From contig NZ_JAJISB010000001.1 in NCBI RefSeq assembly GCF_021245735.1, positions 496,001 to 560,000 of the forward strand: DNA of 64,000 nt, given 5' to 3'. A program made the position numbers and the translations under genes. Position 1 is the first letter of the stretch; each line of letters starts with the position of its first letter. This DNA is from Brevibacillus daliensis. GTDB lineage: Bacteria > Bacillota > Bacilli > Brevibacillales > Brevibacillaceae. A model generated the notes under the pieces. The model saw only the letters and a list, made by a program, of their open reading frames with translations. It made no database searches and was not told the origin of the DNA. Of the stretch, positions 29,121 through 37,822 are shown piece by piece.

Positions 29121-29168
29121 AAAAAAGCTGCTATTTCGGAACAAGTTGAATCCGAAAAGCAGCTTTTT
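29121..29168. terminator. Bidirectional terminator
   Basis: AAAGCTGCT and TTTCGGA pair with TCCGAAA and AGCAGCTTT, flanked by A and T runs, between the convergent transporter and hydrolase genes. Confidence 0.85.
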
Positions 29169-29170
29169 AC

Positions 29171-30124
29171 TTATGAAGATAGATTTTCATCACGTTTTTT
29201 TACTTGTTTGTTAAGCCATTCCAGACAATCATTCATGACTTCCAAACGATTTGTTTCGTTTAACAGTTCATGCCTTCCACCTGTATACAGCTTGTAGGAA
29301 ACCTGTGTCATTCCTAGATCATTGTACATACGCACCAAGCGTTTTATTCCTTGTCCCCTGTCTCCAACTGGGTCCTCGTCTCCAGATATAATAAAGACAG
29401 GAAGTTCTCGTGGAATATGACTCATATTTTCTGGCTTATGAATATCACGTAACATGATGAAAAAATCCCGATAAAAACTAACGGTAGAAAGGGACCCACA
29501 ATAAGGATCTTTTACATATTTATCCACTTCTTTAGAATCACGGCTTAACCAGTCAAATGGTGTGCGCGGCGTTACAATATGTCGATTAAAACTACCAAAT
29601 GCAAGCTCATCAACTAACTTACTTCTGAATTTATCCCCTTTTACTTTAGCAATCAAGCTGGATAATATAATTCCTGCTAGCAATTCTGGTCCTCTTTTTC
29701 CATTGCTTCCAGATAAAATTACACCATCAATTAGCTTCGGGTATTCATAGATAAATTGTTGTCCAAGGAAGGAACCCATGCTGTGGGCAAATAAATAGAT
29801 TGGCTGCCCCGGGTACTCTTCATGGATCAAATGGCTAACCTGCGCCATTGCCCGGACCATCCAGTTGAATCCATCTTCACCCAAATATCCTAGATTCTCT
29901 ACTTGACCAGCTGTTTTACCATGTCCTCGATGATCATTGACGAGGACAACATACCCTGCATCTGTTAAGTAGCGAGCAAATCGCTCATAACGAGCAGCTG
30001 TTTCCGCCATTCCATGAGCGATTTGCACGATCCCCTTAATCTCTACTTCTTCTTCAGGTGACCAGTGATATACAAAAATATCTACACCGTCTTCATCAGT
30101 CATATTCATAGTTTGTTCTCTCAT
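29171..30124 (-). CDS. Alpha/beta hydrolase, monoacylglycerol lipase/lysophospholipase type
   Basis: A 317-residue cytoplasmic serine hydrolase. It has the oxyanion HGMAE motif (IVQIAHGMAETAARYERFA), VLVNDHRGHGKT, the nucleophile elbow AHSMGS near residue 115, an acid in SGDEDPVGD and the catalytic His in GGRHELLNE. This is the layout of monoglyceride lipases and PldB-like proteins. The ATG at 30124 has GAGGTG 6 bases upstream. No operon partner. Confidence 0.87.
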   Translation of the reverse strand: MREQTMNMTDEDGVDIFVYHWSPEEEVEIKGIVQIAHGMAETAARYERFARYLTDAGYVVLVNDHRGHGKTAGQVENLGYLGEDGFNWMVRAMAQVSHLIHEEYPGQPIYLFAHSMGSFLGQQFIYEYPKLIDGVILSGSNGKRGPELLAGIILSSLIAKVKGDKFRSKLVDELAFGSFNRHIVTPRTPFDWLSRDSKEVDKYVKDPYCGSLSTVSFYRDFFIMLRDIHKPENMSHIPRELPVFIISGDEDPVGDRGQGIKRLVRMYNDLGMTQVSYKLYTGGRHELLNETNRLEVMNDCLEWLNKQVKKRDENLSS

Positions 30125-30383
30125 TTGTTTCACCTCGGTTCCCTAACTTTACCACTCTATCCTGTATCGTTCACCGCTATTTGATATTTTTTTATTTCCA
30201 TTTTTTTCATATAATCAACCTCTTGCCCTCTTTGTAAAAACTCCGTCTTGTCTGTTATTTCAGAAGATAAGTAGCCCTACTATTTTCTGGTTATTCTATA
30301 AAAAACTTTATCACTATTTTTTGCACGGAATTTTCTAGCATCTGCTACAATTAACCTATTAGAGAGAAGGGAGACTTTACAAC

Positions 30384-30641
30384 ATGGCTTATTTTGTTGC
30401 AACGTTACTAATGAAAGATGCTGAAAAAAACCTGGAATTTCGCCCCAATCACCTTACTTATCTAGAAAAGTTAATTGAACAAGGAAAAGTATATGCCAAA
30501 GGTCCATTTGCAGACGGTTCAGGTGGAATGGTCATTTATCAGGCTGATTCTCTTGAAGAAGCTACACAACTTGCTGAATCTGACCCCTATGTGGTCGAGG
30601 GTGTCCGCCATCTGGAATTAAAACAATGGAACATGGGCTAA
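30384..30641 (+). CDS. YciI-family protein
   Basis: An 85-residue protein of the YciI/YCII fold (ferredoxin-like alpha-beta). The order HLTYLEKLIEQGKVYAKGPF, then GGMVIYQADSLEEA and DPYVVEGV, is characteristic. The conserved His near residue 28 and the Asp of the DP motif are present. The biological role of small stand-alone YciI proteins is poorly known. AGAAGGGAG lies just upstream. Confidence 0.88.
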   Translation: MAYFVATLLMKDAEKNLEFRPNHLTYLEKLIEQGKVYAKGPFADGSGGMVIYQADSLEEATQLAESDPYVVEGVRHLELKQWNMG

Positions 30642-30659
30642 TCGCTTCGTAACATTAAC

Positions 30660-30709
30660 TTACTCTGAATGAAGGCTGATGACACATGTATGGTCTTCAT
30701 TCAGAGTAA
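30660..30709. terminator. Strong hairpin after the YciI gene
   Basis: A perfect 15-bp stem (30660-30674 with 30695-30709) lies 18 bases after the stop but lacks a T run. It is probably the mRNA 3' end. No gene is visible from 30642 to 30909. Confidence 0.5.
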
Positions 30710-30810
30710 TCGGATTACAATTCTCTTCAATTAATTCTCTCCCGAATTATCCTCTTATATGGCAATGATTTCTCATCAACCGTTAGACACTATTTACCCC
30801 ACCACCAAAT

Positions 30811-30839
30811 AAAGCCAACGGAAATCTCCCGCTGGCTTT
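30811..30839 (-). terminator. Terminator of the TIR-like operon
   Basis: AAAGCCA and CGG pair with CCG and TGGCTTT around a short loop, with one mismatch, followed by a T-rich stretch on the minus strand. It lies 70 bases after the 73-aa gene. Confidence 0.7.
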
Positions 30840-30909
30840 CACTATGTATCACCCGCAAGTTACTTCCTCACTTCACGAGTCATTATGTCTGTACATCATT
30901 AACAAAACA

Positions 30910-31131
30910 CTAACAAAACTGAGAACCCGTCTGGTTAAGGAAACTGGGTAACCCATAGTCGGCATTTCCAACAGCTATAATTCGAATGCCATCCTTCGCA
31001 AGTAAAATAGATGGTCCACTTTTGTATACCTTGTTGATCAGGGAGAGTGGTACAGCAAGCACCTTACCATCACGCCAATGACCTGATATCGTATACCTGG
31101 TATGTTCTTCCCGTCTACCTACCGGTTTCAT
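30910..31131 (-). CDS. 73-aa unknown protein overlapping the TIR-like gene
   Basis: A small protein I do not recognise. It begins MKPVGRREEHTRY and appears mostly beta-strand, with a GPSILLAKDGIRIIAVGNADYG stretch in the second half and one C-terminal Cys. Its ATG lies inside the end of the TIR-like gene (17-base overlap) and has AGGGGAG 7 bases upstream, so it is translationally coupled and real. The pairing suggests a partner, regulator or immunity-type protein for the TIR-like enzyme, but nothing in the sequence proves this. No membrane segment. Confidence 0.62.
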   Translation of the reverse strand: MKPVGRREEHTRYTISGHWRDGKVLAVPLSLINKVYKSGPSILLAKDGIRIIAVGNADYGLPSFLNQTGSQFC

Positions 31132-32122
31132 AACGCAGCTCCCCTTTCAAAAATGCATGAAACGAATCAAATATATCTTTGTTTGCATTATATACGATAT
31201 GCAAAAGCTCTTCAAATGCTTCCTCCGTAATTGCTTGGGCAGCTAGAAAATGTATCGTAATGATAAAATCCTCCGCAATAGGTCTACAATAAATATACTC
31301 CAAACCAAATCCATCGCCTCTGAGCAATGTGAGCATCGATACCTTACGAACAAAAGCTTCTGCTACGTAGCTTCCTGTCCGCCCCTCAGTTTGAAGTGGG
31401 AAACGATGTTTTTCTTCACTTACAATTCCAGATGAGCCCAATTGCTCCAATGCTTTTTCGTCTTCACTAATTGTAAAAAAGGTAGCCGCCTTCGTTCGTA
31501 ATCCAGCGGGCGGTTCCAATTCACTTAAAAATGCTGATAAGATTTGATTATATTTACTTTCTGAATGCTTGCTGAGTGTAAGCAGATAGTACAGAAAACG
31601 AGCATGAGACTCCATTTTATGCAGTTTTTGCAAAAGTATTTCACTATCTTGTTGTTTGGGTTTAGGACCTTGAATAGCGATCTGTGTTTTTACTTGATTA
31701 CAAAAAGGCCCAAGTGCAGCTTTCCATCTGGCATCGCTTCGATTTGCATCATATTTCCCCGGTGTAATTCCAGCCAAATCGGTTGGCAAATGCATATCAG
31801 GAGCATGCTGGGGGACTACATAAAAAACTCGTTCCATCCCAAGTCGCGATACAAACAAAGCAAATTCAAATATCACATTATCCCGCACCGTTTTCACTTC
31901 GTTATCACGAATCCGGCTCACATCATCCGGCGTAAAAGGAAAAATCGCAAAATCGACATGCTCTGTTTCTTGTAACAGATCATGCAAAGACGTACTAGAT
32001 AGATGAAACACCCCTTGATCCCACACCGTTACCTCAGCTACATAACTAAGGTTCTCCTGAATGGCATAAGCGATGGGCAAACCTTCCACTGAAGAGCCGA
32101 TGAATACTTTGGGCTTCAACAT
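31115..32122 (-). CDS. TIR-like (PF10137-type) nucleotide-binding protein with GAF-like C-terminal domain
   Basis: A 335-residue cytoplasmic protein. Residues 5-125 match the PF10137 TIR-like family, known from Cap12-type CBASS and Pycsar effectors. KVFIGSS opens the domain, followed by VWDQGVF, FPFTPDDVS, RDNVIFEFALFVSRLG and LPTDLAGI. The Glu in VIFEF (E86) is where the NAD-cleaving Glu lies in active members. Residues about 145-190 are helical. About 205-330 has the strand/helix order of a GAF sensor domain (AATFFTISEDE, then GRTGSYVAEAF and EYIYCRPI). The start at 32122 has a GGAGGAGG site; an ATG 15 bases upstream is possible. No cyclase gene is nearby. NAD hydrolysis is inference. Confidence 0.78.
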   Translation of the reverse strand: MLKPKVFIGSSVEGLPIAYAIQENLSYVAEVTVWDQGVFHLSSTSLHDLLQETEHVDFAIFPFTPDDVSRIRDNEVKTVRDNVIFEFALFVSRLGMERVFYVVPQHAPDMHLPTDLAGITPGKYDANRSDARWKAALGPFCNQVKTQIAIQGPKPKQQDSEILLQKLHKMESHARFLYYLLTLSKHSESKYNQILSAFLSELEPPAGLRTKAATFFTISEDEKALEQLGSSGIVSEEKHRFPLQTEGRTGSYVAEAFVRKVSMLTLLRGDGFGLEYIYCRPIAEDFIITIHFLAAQAITEEAFEELLHIVYNANKDIFDSFHAFLKGELRYETGR

Positions 32123-32231
32123 GTATTCCTCCTCCATATCATTACCCCTTGGAAGCTGGGAGGGAATCAGCATACAGAATTACCATTATCCTAAATTTTA
32201 ACATAGTTTTGAAAAAATAGTCCATATGAAT

Positions 32232-32279
32232 AAAAAAACGATCCACCTCTTTAACTTGGTACGAGGGGACCGATCCGTT
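32232..32279 (-). terminator. Terminator of the hemAT-like gene
   Basis: GATC and CCTC arms pair imperfectly across a loop and are followed by seven T's on the minus strand, 20 bases after the stop. Confidence 0.65.
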
Positions 32280-32298
32280 ATATGTGAGAAATGAATGA

Positions 32299-33297
32299 TT
32301 ACATATGATGCGCTACTTTAACTTGCTCTAATTGGCGTGTAACTTTTTGCACAGTAAATACATAATCCTCTAATTTTGTTGAATTAGCTTCCTGCTGTTT
32401 CGCATATTCATTTGTTTGCTCAGACTCTTTTTGTACTTCATCTAATACCTTGAAAACATGTTTGAGCACCTTTTCGATCTCGATCACTGACCCTTTGGAA
32501 TGCTGAGCAAGTTTGCGGACCTCATTCGCTACCACCTCAAAACCTCTGCCGCTTACTCCAGCACGTGCAGCTTCAATGGCAGCATTTAAACCGAGCAGAT
32601 GAGTCTGATCGGAAATGTTTTTCATCAGACTTCCCATTACCTGAATGTTTTTTAGTTCCTGATTCAGACCGATAATCAGTTGGTGTGACTTGTCCTGAGA
32701 ATATGCTGTATTTTTTGCTGCTATTGCTACCAGCTTACTATTATTACTTAGGTCGGTTAAAATACGGGCCAATTCATTTACTGCATCGCTAACCTCATGT
32801 ATCGTATCTTCCTGCTTCCGGTTGTATTCATCCTTTACGTAAGCTTCGAGTGCCAGTTGTGAATCAAAGTTTAACAATTTAGTGAGGGAAAAAACAAGGG
32901 CATCAGCCTGTGGAAGTTCCATTTCTTTTACCAATTCCCTGAATGTCTCTAAGAATATCATAAATGTACCTAAATACCAGTCAGGTGTAAGACCGATATG
33001 AGCATGAACTTTACCTACTCGCAATCTCTCCGCAATGTACTCATCATTAATGATTTCTACTGCAAGGGATGCGAAATATTTTTTCTGCATTCTCTTTAAC
33101 TTGTCTAGATGACTGTGGTTGTGAATAATTCTGAGAAGTTCAGGTTGATCAGTTATACGCTCATACACCTCTTCAACAACTAGATGGGCTAGCTGTTCAA
33201 AAATTTCTCTTTGACTATGTAACATCTGTAAATCTGATTCATTAATGCCAGTAAACCGAATTTGTCTCTCTCTTTTTTTGTTCGACACAATGATCAT
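32299..33297 (-). CDS. hemAT: Globin-coupled aerotaxis transducer (HemAT-like), short form
   Basis: A 332-residue soluble chemoreceptor that senses oxygen through haem. Residues about 10-165 form the sensor globin; H98 in [13 protein letters not shown] is the expected proximal haem ligand. Residues about 170-330 are the methyl-accepting signalling coiled coil with the hairpin tip [29 protein letters not shown], which docks CheA/CheW (given in pieces: [21 protein letters not shown]). It is about 100 residues shorter than B. subtilis HemAT because the coiled coil is trimmed, so few or no methylation sites remain. The ATG has AGGAGG 11 bases upstream. An Fnr-like palindrome lies about 110 bases upstream. 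Confidence 0.9.
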   Translation of the reverse strand: MIIVSNKKRERQIRFTGINESDLQMLHSQREIFEQLAHLVVEEVYERITDQPELLRIIHNHSHLDKLKRMQKKYFASLAVEIINDEYIAERLRVGKVHAHIGLTPDWYLGTFMIFLETFRELVKEMELPQADALVFSLTKLLNFDSQLALEAYVKDEYNRKQEDTIHEVSDAVNELARILTDLSNNSKLVAIAAKNTAYSQDKSHQLIIGLNQELKNIQVMGSLMKNISDQTHLLGLNAAIEAARAGVSGRGFEVVANEVRKLAQHSKGSVIEIEKVLKHVFKVLDEVQKESEQTNEYAKQQEANSTKLEDYVFTVQKVTRQLEQVKVAHHM

Positions 33298-33409
33298 TTA
33301 CGTCATTTCCTCCTCAACTTATCTCCCCAAACGCACCACACATCTATTAGAACTCCAACACTTATGGTTTACTCTACCCTTAATTTTCCCAATTTTCTAA
33401 TATCATTGC

Positions 33410-33425
33410 AGTGATATTTCTCACA
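33410..33425 (-). promoter_or_regulatory. Possible Fnr-like box upstream of hemAT
   Basis: AGTGATATTTCTCACA matches the TGTGA-N6-TCACA pattern except for the first base. No clear promoter can be placed at the usual distance, so this is tentative. Confidence 0.35.
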
Positions 33426-33504
33426 TTTATATGTAAATTTTCCATATGAACAAAAGTACAATGAGTACACCGAAGTTTATTGAAGAGGGTGGCCTCCTAC
33501 TTTC

Positions 33505-33677
33505 GTGGAGAAAACCAGCTTCTCTTTTCACATTTCGCTAAAAGTCTTCGCCCCACAAGGGGTTAGACTGTCCGCTCCGCACTCTTTGCCCAGTAGCGGA
33601 CAGTCTTGACTACCATGCTGGAACTTAACAGTTCGCAGACAAAAAATGTGCTTCTTCTGCCTACCCACTACAGTAGT
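33505..33677. repeat. Dispersed palindromic repeat, short copy
   Basis: A 173-bp non-coding segment starting GTGGAGAAAACCAGC and ending CCCACTACAGTAGT. It shares both ends and several internal blocks with 49519-49996. It contains a perfect 11-bp stem (GACTGTCCGCT with AGCGGACAGTC). It occupies much of the 440-base gap between hemAT and the aldo/keto reductase. No open frame is credible here. Confidence 0.8.
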
Positions 33678-33707
33678 GTTTCAAAAAGTAATCCTCTGAA
33701 ATACAAA

Positions 33708-33729
33708 AACCGCCCAATAAAGGGCGGTT
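33708..33729 (-). terminator. Terminator of the aldo/keto reductase gene
   Basis: AACCGCCC-AATAAA-GGGCGGTT followed by five T's on the minus strand, directly after the stop. Confidence 0.85.
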
Positions 33730-33737
33730 ACGTTTCA

Positions 33738-34568
33738 CTAAAAGAATTCGTATGGGTCTGGACCAAAACGTTGGTTAGCACTCATATCATTAATTCTTTC
33801 CATATCTTCATCAGTCAATGAAAAATCAAACAGATCGGCATTCTCTTTGATTCTATGTTCTTTTACTGATTTTGGGATAATGACAACGCCGTTTTGCAAA
33901 TGCCAACGAAGGACGATTTGCGCAGGTGACTTCCCATATTGTTCAGCAAGTTGTTGAAGAACAGGCTGGTCCAGGTTACCTTGCATAAGTGGGCTCCACG
34001 CCTCCACCTGGATGTTATTTTCTTTACAGAACGAAATCATCTCTTTTTGACTTATTAACGGGTGAAGTTCAACCTGATTCACCATCGGTTTCACTTTAGC
34101 CGTTTTAAACAGCTCTTGCAAATGAGTGATGTGGAAATTGCAGACACCAATCGCTCTTACTCTTCCGTCTGCATATAATTTCTCCAACGCTCTCCAGGTA
34201 TCTGCCATGCGCTCACTATCAGGACCAGGCCAATGTATGAGATAAAGATCCAAATATTCAAGTCCAAGCTTGTTCATGCTCTTATCAAAAGCTGCTAGCG
34301 TGGATTCATAACCTTGATCTTTGTTCCAAACTTTTGTAGTAATAAACAATTCTTCACGAGGTACGCCACATTTTTTAATAGCTTCCCCAACCCCATCTTC
34401 ATTCCGATAAATCTTGGCTGTGTCAATACTTCTATAACCATGCTGAATAGCTGATACCACTGCCTGAATAACCTGTTCCCCATCTTCAGTTTTCCAGACA
34501 CCAAGACCAACCCAAGGCATTTTGACTCCATTATGGAGAACCGTGCAATCTGCAATATTTTTAACCAC
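33738..34568 (-). CDS. Aldo/keto reductase (glyoxal-reductase-like)
   Basis: A 276-residue NADPH-dependent carbonyl reductase of the YvgN/YtbE type. The catalytic tetrad is visible: Asp in SIDTAKIY (about 46), Tyr four residues on, Lys in ITTKVWN (about 77) and His in LYLIHWPGP (about 110). The cofactor signature [13 protein letters not shown] is near the C-terminus. The start is the GTG at 34568: GAGGAGG lies 8 bases before it and would be inside the coding sequence if a start further upstream were used. Likely role is detoxifying methylglyoxal or other aldehydes. Confidence 0.9.
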   Translation of the reverse strand: MVKNIADCTVLHNGVKMPWVGLGVWKTEDGEQVIQAVVSAIQHGYRSIDTAKIYRNEDGVGEAIKKCGVPREELFITTKVWNKDQGYESTLAAFDKSMNKLGLEYLDLYLIHWPGPDSERMADTWRALEKLYADGRVRAIGVCNFHITHLQELFKTAKVKPMVNQVELHPLISQKEMISFCKENNIQVEAWSPLMQGNLDQPVLQQLAEQYGKSPAQIVLRWHLQNGVVIIPKSVKEHRIKENADLFDFSLTDEDMERINDMSANQRFGPDPYEFF

Positions 34569-34815
34569 GTGCGTTACCTCCTCAGCTTTTTTCAATGTGT
34601 AGGCTATTTCACAACAGTATTATTGTAGCACGCAGAGATAGACACGCACCATTACATCTATGCAGAAGCCTGTAACATTTGCTTTATAATGTGCAATTTC
34701 ATACTATGCAATTCATAATTTGCGAATTGTATTCTTTATCAGACATTTTGTATAATTATGAGTAGGTCTCTTTCATTACAAACTGCTTATTGTTTTCGGA
34801 GGTGAAAATCTTATA

Positions 34816-36018
34816 ATGACTACCATAGCGCTCCATCAGCAAGCAAGGAAAATGCAAGTATTCTATTGGATTCTCTTCTTCGAAATGCTGTTCATCTGGC
34901 TAATTGCTGGATTGGCAATGGTTATTGGTTCCGGCTACATCATAGTAGAAATGGATACTTCTTGGAAATGGGCATCGATACTGCTGATTCCAATTGGTTT
35001 ATGGAGTATTTGGAAATCTAGTAAAATTGCTAGTAACCTGATTCAGCGTAACAATCAGGAATCTACCTATGAACTTCATTTAGACAGAATAATCCATTTA
35101 GAGAGAAATAGTAAAAATGATAAACTTACAACGGTTACGATTCCATTCACAACTATCAATCAAGCACTTGTTTCCTTTTATTTAAAAAATGATTATCACC
35201 TATATAAACCAACTGCTCTGAATGAACCTGTCCAGCAAGTGAAAATATGTCCGATGATTGTTCTTCGTTATTCGGAACATGGTTCAACCCATCTGACCTG
35301 CATTCGATTTATTGAAGATTCAGAAATAGATCCATGGTTGAAAACACTACACGAAAACAAGGTTCAACTAGAGTTTTCAATTAGGCTAAGTTCAAGTAAT
35401 TTAACTACAAATAATTACATTCTCGATATTCTTGACGATGAAGTAACGAAGCGACCTTTTATCTACTCAGGCAACTTTGCAGAACAAATGCTGGAAATAA
35501 TGTCAGAAAAAGAAAAAGTTAAAACAGAAGAAGATAGACTGGAACGAGAACGAATGCTAGAAGAAGAAGCTGAACAAGAACGCTTCGAGAAGTATATTGC
35601 AGAAAATGGTCCTGTAAAAGTAGGAAAGACAGCATGGCTTACCTTTATTCTGCATCCCATCCTAGCAGCATGGCTTCTACTAAGTGCCCAATTTGGTTGG
35701 TTTACTGAAATTCTTAATTATTTGCCCTTCCTTGTCTTACTTTTTCTTGCGATTATTTTCTTCACTCGTGTGGAGCGATTAGCATTTAGACAGATCATTT
35801 TTTATTGGGTGACTCATTTTGTTGCATGGGTATGGTGGATACTTATCTATGAAAGTGGCACTCCTCCACGGATATTATATGCAGAAACCATGGCATCTAT
35901 TGTGCTATTGCCACTATGGGTAGTTGCTCCGTATTTCATAGCGAAAAAGACTCGTAAACTGCTTCGCACCTGGGAGTACAATCGAAATAAGAAAATGCAG
36001 CAAGATAAAAATGCGTGA
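34816..36018 (+). CDS. Unknown membrane protein with charged cytoplasmic domain
   Basis: A 400-residue protein I do not recognise. Two transmembrane helices lie at about 15-70 (FYWILFFEMLFIWLIAGLAMV). A soluble middle region follows (about 75-275) that includes a strongly charged coiled coil rich in Glu/Arg (KTEEDRLERERMLEEEAEQ). Four more helices lie at about 280-385. The C-terminus is basic. The AGGTG ribosome site is reasonable. It is monocistronic, with a terminator after it. Confidence 0.65.
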   Translation: MTTIALHQQARKMQVFYWILFFEMLFIWLIAGLAMVIGSGYIIVEMDTSWKWASILLIPIGLWSIWKSSKIASNLIQRNNQESTYELHLDRIIHLERNSKNDKLTTVTIPFTTINQALVSFYLKNDYHLYKPTALNEPVQQVKICPMIVLRYSEHGSTHLTCIRFIEDSEIDPWLKTLHENKVQLEFSIRLSSSNLTTNNYILDILDDEVTKRPFIYSGNFAEQMLEIMSEKEKVKTEEDRLERERMLEEEAEQERFEKYIAENGPVKVGKTAWLTFILHPILAAWLLLSAQFGWFTEILNYLPFLVLLFLAIIFFTRVERLAFRQIIFYWVTHFVAWVWWILIYESGTPPRILYAETMASIVLLPLWVVAPYFIAKKTRKLLRTWEYNRNKKMQQDKNA

Positions 36019-36044
36019 CGTGTAAAATTCATAGTCCAATAACC

Positions 36045-36082
36045 AAAAAGAGCGAAGGATCAGGAATCCCTCGCTCTTTTAT
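36045..36082. terminator. Bidirectional terminator
   Basis: AAAGAGCGA and GGAT pair with ATCC and TCGCTCTTT around a 5-base loop, between two convergent genes. Confidence 0.85.
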
Positions 36083-36127
36083 TTTTCCGATATAGCGCAC
36101 CTGCAAGCTGTAATTTCAGTTATTCCT

Positions 36128-36655
36128 TTACTTTTCTTCATAAGAATACTGGAATCTTTTCGCGTATGTTTCGGTGTAAAATTCATCTAGTTTCAACTTT
36201 TGATTTGGTTTCAATCTCACATTTTCATAGGTTTTTGTCAAAAACTCTTTATTCTCGGAATCGTATAACAGCAACTGTACCCATCCGTTGAACTCGTAAC
36301 TATTACTATAATTACCTACAAAAATATGATTCTTATGCTCACCATCATCCTCCCAGGATCCCATCATGAGAGTAACCATCTGATTTTCCTTTAAATCACT
36401 ATGTTCTTGCAATCGTTGATTAAAAGCTACATCCAGTTGAGTGAGTAGATGTTCTTCTATTTCTTGTTTTTCACTCGCATTACCCCATACAGGCATTGAG
36501 ATCGCAAAATAAAAGAGTAGGAAGGTTATTACTGTGCTCCTAACTATTTTCTTTTTGTGATAGCCTCCTGCAAATAGTGCACCTAATGCTACCAGACTTA
36601 GTATGATCGTAATCATATGCCATTTTGATAGCAACACATCCTCCACAAACCACAT
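36128..36655 (-). CDS. Unknown membrane-anchored protein
   Basis: A 175-residue protein with two N-terminal hydrophobic helices (about 12-30 and 38-57) and an extracytoplasmic domain of about 115 residues rich in strands (VTLMMGSWED, GWVQLLLYDSENKEF). No family is recognised. Its neighbours give no functional hint; it is transcribed alone. Confidence 0.6.
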   Translation of the reverse strand: MWFVEDVLLSKWHMITIILSLVALGALFAGGYHKKKIVRSTVITFLLFYFAISMPVWGNASEKQEIEEHLLTQLDVAFNQRLQEHSDLKENQMVTLMMGSWEDDGEHKNHIFVGNYSNSYEFNGWVQLLLYDSENKEFLTKTYENVRLKPNQKLKLDEFYTETYAKRFQYSYEEK

Positions 36656-36750
36656 CGAATCAGCCTCCTGTCTTGCCCTTTTACCACGTAATTATTTTTT
36701 ATGTTATAGCAATTATTGAAATTGTACGAAAAGAAGAATAGTTACGCAAG

Positions 36751-36778
36751 AAAACCTTGGATATTTCACCAAGGTTTT
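36751..36778. terminator. Terminator after the AraC-family gene
   Basis: AAAACCTTGG (36751-36760) pairs with CCAAGGTTTT (36769-36778), 37 bases after the AraC stop. Confidence 0.8.
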
Positions 36779-36814
36779 TGTATGTGTATATCAACGTAAT
36801 CGAACTAAAATCTG

Positions 36815-37657
36815 TCAGTCGTACAAAGCCCTACTTCCAACAAGATGCATAGTGTGGTCGGTTGTTTGTTTCAAAAGCTCACTTATTTGCATAGGTGTGA
36901 GTAAACTAAAAAACTTGAAATCTTTAATCAAATGAGATTGGTCATAATAGCCATGTTCATTAGCTACATTCAAGTTCTTTTGATTCAAAATAAAAGAGAG
37001 TGTATTTTGGAACCTGATAATTCGGCTATATTGCTTGGGAGACAGTCCAAGTGTTTCCTCGAATTTTTTACGTAAATACCTGGATGAAAATCCAAGATCA
37101 GTTGCAAGTTGTTCGACGGAAAACAGTCCCTTTGAACGGTAAATTTGTTGGATACAGTATTGAAACATTTGTGATGATTGATCAGAAGTTAGAAGCAAAG
37201 GTAAAAAGGAGTGCTCCAAATAAGAGATACGTTCGTGAAAGGTAGTTTTCAAAGCAATATTCTCGCAGATGTTATCTATCCCTTTCATTATCTCTTCTAA
37301 AGGAAGTTGTTTATCTATTAAGTCACGAAAGGTAGTTGGGCGAATTTGCAAGCTTTGTATAGGTGAAAGGCGAATTCCGAAATATGTTGCACCCGCATAA
37401 AAATTGAAATTCTCACCTTGTAAGATCGTTCCACAAAGTAAAGAATGAGGTCGGAGTGGGTCGCAACAAAAAATGACATCCGTACAACCGTCAGGAACAA
37501 CATGAATTGCATTAACATCATCCATCAAAAATTCATAATACAATACGGTTTGACCCTGATATGGAACAAATTTTTCCCTATAATAAACTGTCTCTAATCG
37601 AAATCCGTACTGAAAGGATGGGAGGTTGGCAGCAATCCCTTTGTAATTCGTAAGCAT
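36815..37657 (-). CDS. AraC-family regulator, probably of amine catabolism
   Basis: A 280-residue regulator. The N-terminal domain (about 15-140) has a cupin-like pattern (VVPDGCTDVIFCC), similar to DUF6597 domains. The C-terminal AraC DNA-binding domain (about 170-265) has two HTHs: VEQLATDLGFSSRYLRKKFEE and ANEHGYYDQSHLIKDFKFF. The ATG at 37657 has GAGGGGG 6 bases upstream. It is divergent from an amine oxidase (166-base gap) that is followed by an aldehyde dehydrogenase, the same set of functions as feaR-tynA-feaB in E. coli, so it is probably their activator. Confidence 0.85.
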   Translation of the reverse strand: MLTNYKGIAANLPSFQYGFRLETVYYREKFVPYQGQTVLYYEFLMDDVNAIHVVPDGCTDVIFCCDPLRPHSLLCGTILQGENFNFYAGATYFGIRLSPIQSLQIRPTTFRDLIDKQLPLEEIMKGIDNICENIALKTTFHERISYLEHSFLPLLLTSDQSSQMFQYCIQQIYRSKGLFSVEQLATDLGFSSRYLRKKFEETLGLSPKQYSRIIRFQNTLSFILNQKNLNVANEHGYYDQSHLIKDFKFFSLLTPMQISELLKQTTDHTMHLVGSRALYD

Positions 37658-37822
37658 ACGAAACCCCCTCAAATAGTAATCAGCTATTATGATTAAATCT
37701 TTCTTAACTTATTTATTATCCTACAAATAATAATTAACAGAAAGTTCCGATAATTACAATACAACCGTCATTATCTTGTAATAAACTGGACACATGCAGA
37801 TTTACTATCAAGGGGGTATTGT

